From Rhodocyclales bacterium (GTDB taxonomy: Bacteria; Pseudomonadota; Gammaproteobacteria; Burkholderiales; Rhodocyclaceae), in the NCBI GenBank assembly GCA_016183655.1, contig JACPEH010000023.1, forward strand, positions 1 to 64,000: 64,000 nucleotides of DNA, read 5' to 3'. Shown here one piece after another: positions 57,490-64,000 of this stretch. The notes under the pieces were generated by a model, which was not told the DNA's origin, did no database searches, and saw only the letters and a program-made list of their open reading frames with translations. How positions within the stretch are numbered: the first letter of the stretch is position 1; the number at the start of each line of letters is the position of its first letter. A program made the position numbers and the translations under genes.

Positions 57490-58087
57490 CGCGATGCTCT
57501 CCGGTGTGGCGTTGGTAGTGGGTCAGCGCGGCGCTGCGGGCGCGGGCGAGGCGCGACTTGACGGTGCCCTCGTTGATGTCCAGCGTCGCCGCGATCTCGG
57601 CGTAGCTCATGTCTTCCAGTTCGCGCAGCAGCAGCACCTCGCGCTGCTCCGCCGGCAACTCGCGCAGCGCACGGTCGAGCGCCGCGACGCGCCGCCGGTC
57701 GTCGAGACACTGGTCCGGTCGCGGCGCCGGGTCCGGCCAGGCGGCCTCGCCCTCTTCCGGCGCCAGGTCGTCGAAGGCGAGGAAGCCGACCCGCTGGCGC
57801 CGACGCAGCAGGTCGAAGGCGGCGTTGCGCGCAATGCGGAACAGCCAGGCGCGGAACGGTGCCTCCGGCCGCCATTCGGCGAGCGACTGGTAGACCTTGA
57901 GGAAGGTGTCCTGGGTCAGGTCCATCGCCTCGTCTCGGTTGCCGACGAGGCGCAACAGGAAACGGAAGACGCGGTCCTGGTGGCAGTCGACCAGCGCGGC
58001 GAAGGCGCGCCGGTCGCCGGCGCGCGCCCGCGCGACGACGGCGGCGGCATCCGGCGACAGCGCATCCTCCCCCCGCTCTTCGTCCAT
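57482..58087 (-). CDS. ECF RNA polymerase sigma factor
   Basis: The protein has 201 residues. Region 2 has FLLRLVGNRDEAMDLTQDTFLKVY and the -10-recognition stretch PFRAWLFRIARNAAFDLLRR (in pieces). Region 4 has LPAEQREVLLLRELEDMSYAEIAATLDINEGTVKSRLARAR (in pieces). Size and motifs fit the RpoE-like ECF group. The companion anti-sigma gene overlaps its end. A GTG one codon upstream (58090) is an alternative start. A GGAACTT element lies in the upstream gap. Confidence 0.93.
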   Translation of the reverse strand: MDEERGEDALSPDAAAVVARARAGDRRAFAALVDCHQDRVFRFLLRLVGNRDEAMDLTQDTFLKVYQSLAEWRPEAPFRAWLFRIARNAAFDLLRRRQRVGFLAFDDLAPEEGEAAWPDPAPRPDQCLDDRRRVAALDRALRELPAEQREVLLLRELEDMSYAEIAATLDINEGTVKSRLARARSAALTHYQRHTGEHRDG

Positions 58088-58256
58088 CACTCCCTCATGC
58101 CCTCACTCCCTCACCGTCTTTTGCCTCCCGGCCATCGCCGATTCTGCGGCAGGCCGCGCCAGGCACGGGTGCGCCCCATCGGATGCAACCCGCAACTTCG
58201 ACCAGCGCGGCACTGGCCCCCGCTGCGCTTCGCAAGTTCAACGAACGGCGCCGGCG

Positions 58257-58264
58257 AAAGTTCC
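58257..58264 (-). promoter_or_regulatory. Possible ECF-type -35 element upstream of the sigma gene
   Basis: The reverse strand reads GGAACTTT at 58264-58257, the common -35 of RpoE-like sigma factors, and GTTGAA lies about 16 bases further. This would fit autoregulation of the sigma operon. The -10 match is poor, so the call is weak. The 347-base gap 58088-58434 otherwise holds no credible gene and must carry both divergent promoters. Confidence 0.3.
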
Positions 58265-58434
58265 GGCCGCCGGTCATCGGCAGCGATCGCGTCGCGATCC
58301 GCGGCCCCCGTCCGGGGCGCGGCGGCGCAGTTGAATTTCCGTTGCCGGGTGCTAGCCTTGAAGCGGGGTACATCACGCGACACCACCGGCGCGTCGGCGA
58401 GCAGCAGCCTCGCCCCCTGCGAAGAAGGATATGC

Positions 58435-61400
58435 ATGGACGCAGTGACCATCATCGGTGTCTCCGGCCTCTATCTCTATCTGCTGTTCGCGGTCGCCTTC
58501 CACATCGACGCGCAGGCGCGCACGCCGGATTCGCATTGGACGGGAGGGGCGGGGGTCTATGCATTCTCGATCGCGGTCTATTGCACCTCGTGGACCTTCT
58601 ACGGCAGCGTCGGCCGCGCCGCCGAAAGCGGAGTCGGGTTTCTCGCAGTCTATATCGGCCCGATCCTTGTCTTCATCCTCGCCCGGCCGCTGCTGGCGAA
58701 GATTCACCATGTCACCCGCACCCAGCACATCACCTCGATCGCCGACTTCATCGCCGCCCGCTACGGCAAGAGCCAGGGACTGGCCGGACTGGTCACCGTC
58801 ATTGCGGTGATCGGGATCATGCCGTACATCTCGCTGCAGCTAAAGGCGGTCAGCCGCAGCCTGGACCTGCTCACCCGCTACCCGAACCTGCCCGCCGCAG
58901 GCGCCACGGCGTCGATCTGGGGCGACACGGCGTTCTACCTGGCGCTGCTGATGGCGCTCTTCGTCATCGTCTTCGGCACCCGCCACGTCGATGCCACCGA
59001 ACAGCATCGCGGCATGGTGACGGCCATCGCGCTCGAATCGCTGGTCAAGCTCGCGGCCTTTTTGACGATCGGCGTCTTCGCCACCTACGTACTGTTCGAC
59101 GGATTCTCCGACCTGCTGGCACGAGCGGCGGCGCAGCCGGCCCAGGCCCCCCTGCTGCGCTTCGGCGAGCAGATCTGGAGCATTCCGTTCTGGATGATCG
59201 TCGCCCTGTCGGCGGTGGCGATCATCTGCCTGCCGCGACAATTCCAGGTGACCTTCGTCGAATGCAACGACACGGCGCATTTGCAGCGCGCCGGCTGGGT
59301 GTTTCCGCTCTACCTGGTGGCCATCAACATCTTCGTGCTGCCGATCGCGCTCGCCGGGCTGCTGCTGATCGGCAACAACGGCATCTCGCCGGACACCTAC
59401 GTGCTGGCTTTGCCGCTCCTCTCCGAGCACCGCCTGCTCGCCGCCATCGCCTTCATCGGCGGCCTGTCGGCGGCGACGGGAATGATCATCGTCGAGACCA
59501 TCGCACTGGCGACGATGGTCTGCAACGATCTGGTCATGCCCGTCCTGCTGCGCGGCCGGCTGATCCACATGGATTCCGCCACCCACCTGGTCGGGCTGGT
59601 CAAGGCGGTGCGCCGCGGCTCGATCCTTTTCGTGCTGCTGCTCGGCTACGCCTACGCACGGCTGGTCGGCGAGTCCTACGCGCTGGTCAGCATCGGGCTG
59701 GTTTCCTTCTGCGCCGCGGCGCAGTTCGCGCCGGCGCTGATCGGGGCCGTCCTGTGGAAGGGTGGCACCCGCGTCGGGGCGCTGGCCGGCCTCGTGCTCG
59801 GCTTCGCGGTCTGGCTCTACACCCTGCTGCTGCCTTCGTTCGCGCGCTCGGGCTGGCTGCCGGATGAGTTCGCCAACGAGGGCGTCTTTTTCATCGAGGC
59901 ACTCAAGCCCTATGCGCTGTTCGGGCTCGCCGGACTCGACCCGATCAGCCACAGCCTGTTCTGGAGCCTGGTCTTCAATGCCGGCGGCTATCTCCTCGGC
60001 TCCCTGTGGTCGACCCCCGGCGTGCTCGAACGCATCCAGGCGGGGGCCTTCGTCGACGCCTCCGGAGACGACGCCAGCGCGCCGGTGCGGGCGTGGAGCG
60101 CCGACGTCACCCAAGGGCAGTTGATCAACCTGACCTGCCGCTTCATCGACGAGGAACGGGTGCGCGATGCCTGCACCGAATTCGCCGCGGCCGGACATGT
60201 CGCGCTCGATCCGGCGCAGCACGCCGATCATCGCTTCATCGCCTTCGCCGAGCACCTCCTGGCTGGCGCGATCGGCACCGCGCTCGCCCGCGTCGTCATC
60301 GCCTCGGCGATCCGCGAGCGGGAGATGGACCTCGACAACGTCGTCGACTTCCTGACCGGCGCCTCGCGCGCGATCGAAACCAACTGGGAGCTGACGCGCG
60401 AGGCGATCGAGAACGTTCCGCAGGGGATCAGCATGTTCGACGCGGACTTGCGGCTGGTGGTCTGGAACCGGCGGCTGTTCGAACTGCTGGAACTTCCCGA
60501 CCAGCTCGCCGTGGTCGGCACGCCGCTGGCCGATTTCCTGCGCTACGACGCCCGGCGCGGGGAATACGGCGCGGGCGACCCTGAGCGGCTGGTCGACGAG
60601 CGGCTGGCCATGATCAGGACGAACCAGCCCCATCAATTCGAGCGCGAGCGTCCCGACGGCACGGTGATCGAGGTGCGCGGCAAACCGCTGGCGGGGGGCG
60701 GCCTGGTCACGACCTACACAGACATCACCGAACGCAAGCGCACCGAGCGCGAGCTGCAGCGCGCCTACGAGGAAATGGAGCAGCGGGTCGCCGAGCGCAC
60801 GCGCGACCTGCGCGCGAGCGAGGAGCGTTTCCGCGACCTCGCCGAATCGGCCTCGGACTGGTTCTGGGAAACCGACGCCGAATTGCGCTTCACCTATGTT
60901 TCGGAGCGCTTCTTCGAAGTCTCCGGGCTGAAACCCGGGCAACTGATCGGCAAGCGGCGCTGGGAAGTCGCCGATTTCGACGCGCTGCGCCGCGCCAACG
61001 CCAAATGGGATCAGCATCGCGCCGACCTGGAAGCCAGGCGGCCGTTCCGTCGCTTCGAATACGAAGTCGTCAACCGCGAGGGCACGCGCTCCCACATCCG
61101 CATCTCCGGCAAGCCGGTCTACGACGAGCGGAAGCAGTTCATCGGTTATCGCGGCACGGGAACCGACATCACCGAGCTGGTCCGCGCCGAGAACGAACTG
61201 CTGCATTCGGAGAAGCTCGCCGCGCTCGGCGGCCTCGTCGCCGGCGTCGCACACGAGATCAACACCCCGGTCGGCATCGGGCTGACCGCCGCTTCCTATC
61301 TCGACGAACGGATCAGGGAGTTCGAACGGGTCTACACCGAGGGCAAGGTCCGGCGATCGGACATCGAGACGCTAATTGTCGCCTGCAAGGAAACCTCGGT

Positions 61401-61956
61401 CGCGCTGCTGACCAACCTCCGCCGCGCGGCGGAACTCGTGCGCAGCTTCAAGCAGGTCGCCGTCGACCAGTCGAGCGACATGAAGCGCCGCTTCGATCTC
61501 GGCACCTACCTCGCCGAGGTCCTGCTCAGCCTGCACCCGCGCTTCAAGCGCACGCGCCACCAGATCGTCGTCGCCGGAGCCGACGGCATCGAGCTCGACA
61601 GCTACCCCGGCGCCTTCTCGCAGATCATCACCAACCTGGCGATCAATTCGCTGATCCACGGCTTCGAGGGGGTCGAAGAGGGGCACATCCGGATCGATGC
61701 CGAAGTCGCCGACCACGAACTGGTCCTCAGCTACCGGGACGACGGGCGCGGGATGAGTGCCGAGCAGATGAAGCATCTGTTCGAGCCCTTCTATACGACG
61801 CGGCGCGGGCAGGGCGGGAGCGGATTGGGCATGCACGTTGTCTATAATCTGGTAACCCAGACGCTGCGCGGACGGATCGAGGCCGATTCGACCCCGGGCA
61901 ACGGCGTCCGCTTCACGATCCGCGTTCCGCTGGAGAAAGAGGAGGGTGGCGCATGA
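58435..61956 (+). CDS. CbrA-like sensor: SLC5 transporter - PAS - histidine kinase
   Basis: The protein has 1173 residues. About 1-570 form a 13-helix sodium/solute symporter domain (YCTSWTFYGSVG, THLVGLVKAV). Residues about 600-700 form a soluble linker region like the STAC element of CbrA. A PAS_7-type domain starts near 655 (IENVPQGISMFDADLRLVVWN), followed by a coiled coil, a second PAS near 795-910, HisKA with LVAGVAHEINTPVGI and HATPase with ITNLAINSLIHGF and DDGRGM. Transport, or at least solute binding, may be coupled to phosphorylation. ATG 58435 has AAGGAT upstream; the open frame reaches 58183 without such support. It overlaps its response regulator gene (ATGA). Confidence 0.92.
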   Translation: MDAVTIIGVSGLYLYLLFAVAFHIDAQARTPDSHWTGGAGVYAFSIAVYCTSWTFYGSVGRAAESGVGFLAVYIGPILVFILARPLLAKIHHVTRTQHITSIADFIAARYGKSQGLAGLVTVIAVIGIMPYISLQLKAVSRSLDLLTRYPNLPAAGATASIWGDTAFYLALLMALFVIVFGTRHVDATEQHRGMVTAIALESLVKLAAFLTIGVFATYVLFDGFSDLLARAAAQPAQAPLLRFGEQIWSIPFWMIVALSAVAIICLPRQFQVTFVECNDTAHLQRAGWVFPLYLVAINIFVLPIALAGLLLIGNNGISPDTYVLALPLLSEHRLLAAIAFIGGLSAATGMIIVETIALATMVCNDLVMPVLLRGRLIHMDSATHLVGLVKAVRRGSILFVLLLGYAYARLVGESYALVSIGLVSFCAAAQFAPALIGAVLWKGGTRVGALAGLVLGFAVWLYTLLLPSFARSGWLPDEFANEGVFFIEALKPYALFGLAGLDPISHSLFWSLVFNAGGYLLGSLWSTPGVLERIQAGAFVDASGDDASAPVRAWSADVTQGQLINLTCRFIDEERVRDACTEFAAAGHVALDPAQHADHRFIAFAEHLLAGAIGTALARVVIASAIREREMDLDNVVDFLTGASRAIETNWELTREAIENVPQGISMFDADLRLVVWNRRLFELLELPDQLAVVGTPLADFLRYDARRGEYGAGDPERLVDERLAMIRTNQPHQFERERPDGTVIEVRGKPLAGGGLVTTYTDITERKRTERELQRAYEEMEQRVAERTRDLRASEERFRDLAESASDWFWETDAELRFTYVSERFFEVSGLKPGQLIGKRRWEVADFDALRRANAKWDQHRADLEARRPFRRFEYEVVNREGTRSHIRISGKPVYDERKQFIGYRGTGTDITELVRAENELLHSEKLAALGGLVAGVAHEINTPVGIGLTAASYLDERIREFERVYTEGKVRRSDIETLIVACKETSVALLTNLRRAAELVRSFKQVAVDQSSDMKRRFDLGTYLAEVLLSLHPRFKRTRHQIVVAGADGIELDSYPGAFSQIITNLAINSLIHGFEGVEEGHIRIDAEVADHELVLSYRDDGRGMSAEQMKHLFEPFYTTRRGQGGSGLGMHVVYNLVTQTLRGRIEADSTPGNGVRFTIRVPLEKEEGGA

Positions 61957-63584
61957 ATACCAGAGACAACTCCCCGCCGGATGGCCCCGAGGCGCTGTTC
62001 GTCTTTGCCGAGGAGGCCGAGACCACACCCCCCGCGGTGGCCGGGAAGGAGTATCCGGGGCCGCGCCCGTGGAAGGTGCTGGTCGTCGACGACGACAACG
62101 AGATCCACAACATCTCGCGCCTCGTGCTCGGCGATTTCCGCTTCGAGGGACGGCCGCTCGCGCTCTACAGCGCGCACACCGGTGCCGAGGCCAAGCGGCT
62201 GATCGCCGAACATCCCGACACGGCGCTCATCCTGCTCGACGTCGTCATGGAAACCGACAACGCCGGGCTCGAAGTCGTCCGCCACATCCGCCAGTCGCTG
62301 CACAACAGCTTCGTGCGCATCGTCCTGCGCACGGGCCAGCCCGGCCAGGCGCCGGAGCGCTCTGTGGTGATCGACTACGACATCAACGACTACAAGGAAA
62401 AGACCGAACTGACCGCGCAGAAGCTCGTCACCACAGTCATCTCCGCGCTCCGCGCCTACCGCGACATGCAGACCATCGAGGCCGGCCGTCGGGGGCTGGA
62501 GCAGATCATCGACGCCTCGCGCAACCTGTTCGAGCAGCAGACGCTGGCGCAGTTCTCGGGCGGCGTCCTGCAGCAGCTGACCTCGTTGCTGAATCTGGGC
62601 GAGGACAGCCTGCACATCCAGTGTTCGGGCTTTGCCGCCAGCACGCCGGCGGCCTGCGCAGGCGACTTTCAGATCGTCTCGGCGACCGGGCGCTTTGCCG
62701 AGCACGTCGGCCGCTGCATGAGCGAGGTGATCCCGGAAGCAATCCGCGAGCAGGTCACGCGGGCAAAGCAGGAGCGGCGGACGCTGATCGGCGACGAGGC
62801 CTTCATCGGCTACTTCCAGAGCAGCTCCGGATCGGAGAACCTCGTCTACCTGCAGGCCCGCCGCCCGATCAACGAGCACGACGCGCGACTGCTGACGGTC
62901 TTTTCCGTGAACATCGGCATCGCCTTCGACAACATCCACCTCAACGACGAACTGATGCAGACGCAGGCCGAGATCATCCACACGCTGAGCGAGGTGGTCG
63001 AGACCCGCTCGAACGAAACCGGCTACCACGTCTTGCGCGTCGGCGAGTACTCGCGCCTGCTCGGCGAGCTGTACGGGCTCGACCAGGCCAACTGCGACCT
63101 GCTGGAAATGGCGGCGCCGATGCACGACGTCGGCAAGATCGGAATTCCCGACGCGCTGCTGAACAAGCCCGAGCGCTTCAGCCCCGAGGAATTCGAACTG
63201 ATGAAGCAGCATGCGCGGATGGGCCAGGACATCCTCAAGGGCTCCCGCCGCCTGCCGCTGCGCTCGGCCGCGCTGATCGCCGGCCAGCATCACGAAAAAT
63301 GGGACGGCAGCGGCTATCCGGAAGGGCTGGCGGGGGAAGACATCCACATCTTCGGCCGCATCGTCGCGCTGGCCGACGTCTTCGACGCGCTCTCCCATCA
63401 GCGCCCGTACAAGCCCGCCTGGCCGCTCGACCAGGTCCTCGAATACATCCGCGGAAATTCCGGGAGCCACTTCGATCCGACCCTGGTCGAACTTTTCCTG
63501 AACAACCTCGACCGCTTCATCGCCATCCTAGACAGCCGCCCCGACCGCCCGGCGGAGGCCGGCAACGGCCCACGCGGCCGGTAG
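61953..63584 (+). CDS. Response regulator: receiver - DUF3369 - HD-GYP
   Basis: The protein has 543 residues. A receiver-like domain covers about 30-150 (VLVVDDDNEIH, acceptor in ILLDVVMETDNAG, lysine in DYKEKTE). A DUF3369 domain covers about 165-325. The HD-GYP domain covers about 335-530 with MHDVGKIGIPDALLNKPE and HHEKWDGSGYPEGLAGE, both catalytic motifs intact, so c-di-GMP hydrolysis is expected. The start overlaps the sensor kinase stop by 4 bases. In Pseudomonas, CbrA pairs with a sigma-54 regulator; here the output is second-messenger breakdown. Confidence 0.94.
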   Translation: MNTRDNSPPDGPEALFVFAEEAETTPPAVAGKEYPGPRPWKVLVVDDDNEIHNISRLVLGDFRFEGRPLALYSAHTGAEAKRLIAEHPDTALILLDVVMETDNAGLEVVRHIRQSLHNSFVRIVLRTGQPGQAPERSVVIDYDINDYKEKTELTAQKLVTTVISALRAYRDMQTIEAGRRGLEQIIDASRNLFEQQTLAQFSGGVLQQLTSLLNLGEDSLHIQCSGFAASTPAACAGDFQIVSATGRFAEHVGRCMSEVIPEAIREQVTRAKQERRTLIGDEAFIGYFQSSSGSENLVYLQARRPINEHDARLLTVFSVNIGIAFDNIHLNDELMQTQAEIIHTLSEVVETRSNETGYHVLRVGEYSRLLGELYGLDQANCDLLEMAAPMHDVGKIGIPDALLNKPERFSPEEFELMKQHARMGQDILKGSRRLPLRSAALIAGQHHEKWDGSGYPEGLAGEDIHIFGRIVALADVFDALSHQRPYKPAWPLDQVLEYIRGNSGSHFDPTLVELFLNNLDRFIAILDSRPDRPAEAGNGPRGR

Positions 63585-63702
63585 CCCCGGCGGACGGGGG
63601 CGACGGCAGGGCACGGGGCGAGGCGAAGGGTCTCGCCATCCACCTTCCCGTTCGCCGAGCGGCCCCCGGCGCCTGGGGACGACCGGAACGATTCGCCGCC
63701 GG

Positions 63703-64000
63703 TCAGCGCCCCCCGTCGGCGGCGACGGTCTGCTGCCGACGCACCGCCCGCCAGAGGATGCCGCCGATCAGCGCCGCGGCAACGACCAGGCTGAGCAGCG
63801 AGGCCAGCCAGAAGCCTGCGACGCCCATCGGCTGCGGCAGCTTGAAGGCCAGCCACCAGCCGCCGAACAGGCCGACGCCCCAGAAGGCGACGGTGTGCAC
63901 CAGCATCGGCGCGAAGGTGATCTTGTAGCCGCGCAGCGCATAGGCGGCGACGGTCTGCACCGCGTCGAAGAACTGGTAGACAGCGATGTAGCCGATCAGC
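63703..64000 (-). CDS. MATE-family efflux transporter, C-terminal part (5' end outside window)
   Basis: The frame is open from the window edge and gives about 98 residues. It begins LIGYIAVYQFFDAVQTVAAYALRGYK, read in pieces, the conserved late motif of NorM/MATE proteins. It then has two more hydrophobic helices (LVHTVAFWGVGLFGGWWLA and FWLASLLSLVVAAALIGGILW) and a short basic tail. MATE proteins export cationic drugs by sodium or proton antiport. The stop is TGA at 63703-63705. Confidence 0.85.
   Translation of the reverse strand, partial: LIGYIAVYQFFDAVQTVAAYALRGYKITFAPMLVHTVAFWGVGLFGGWWLAFKLPQPMGVAGFWLASLLSLVVAAALIGGILWRAVRRQQTVAADGGR

Overview
The window reads as chromosomal DNA of a betaproteobacterium, most likely a Rhodocyclales member. 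This is inferred from gene content (sucCD, aspA, a DctB/DctD-like pair beside a glutamate/aspartate uptake operon, a short type IV pilin, many c-di-GMP proteins) and from GC-rich codon use. No transposase, integrase, rRNA, tRNA or CRISPR array was seen. Base composition changes at about 18.05 kb: the left 18 kb is visibly less GC-rich than the rest.

Left block (1-18,040), surface glycan and pilin. A forward run (354-6149) encodes a large polytopic GT-C-like protein, a GT2 glycosyltransferase, a flippase-like membrane protein, a GT4-like glycosyltransferase and a methyltransferase, mostly with overlapping start and stop codons. A converging reverse run (6198-15,021) has two paralogous polytopic proteins flanking an FAD oxidoreductase and a GtrA protein, then an ABC exporter trio. 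Upstream of that lie a very short type IV pilin and a secreted Cys-containing partner behind a sigma-54 promoter. Diverging from the pilin is a TPR-glycosyltransferase-methyltransferase fusion.

Signalling block (18,049-30,325). Eight tightly packed reverse-strand genes form one apparent 12.3 kb operon: CHASE2 Ser/Thr kinase, PP2C phosphatase, double-FHA protein, CHASE2 adenylate cyclase, metallo-beta-lactamase-fold cyclic-nucleotide phosphodiesterase, cNMP-binding/rhodanese protein, GAF-PilB/GspE ATPase and GAF-HD-GYP protein. It appears to hold writer, eraser and reader for protein phosphorylation and for cAMP, plus a c-di-GMP hydrolase and a secretion/pilus motor. This is my best candidate for an undescribed system.

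Middle (30,562-36,003). TerC, a carbonic anhydrase homologue that has lost all three zinc ligands, a low-GC patch with a small membrane-protein ORF bounded by inverted repeats, succinyl-CoA synthetase (sucCD) and a DUF2889 protein.

Acidic amino acid block (36,126-51,645). A sigma-54 response regulator and sensor kinase (AauR/AauS-like), aspA, marC, a chemoreceptor, a third GltI-like binding protein, gltLKJ, a type II asparaginase and two more GltI-like binding proteins all point the same way. A strong -24/-12 promoter and two TTCGG-N4-CCGAA-type palindromes lie upstream of the main gltI. Perfect hairpins sit between several of the genes. A divergent Asp/Glu racemase family gene and a LysR regulator close the block.

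Right block (51,743-64,000). An M61 peptidase with PDZ domain, a His-rich exported protein, an exported intradiol dioxygenase, a MASE4-GGDEF diguanylate cyclase, an ECF sigma/anti-sigma/metal-sensor-like trio, a CbrA-like SLC5-histidine kinase overlapping an HD-GYP response regulator, and the 3' part of a MATE exporter cut by the window end.
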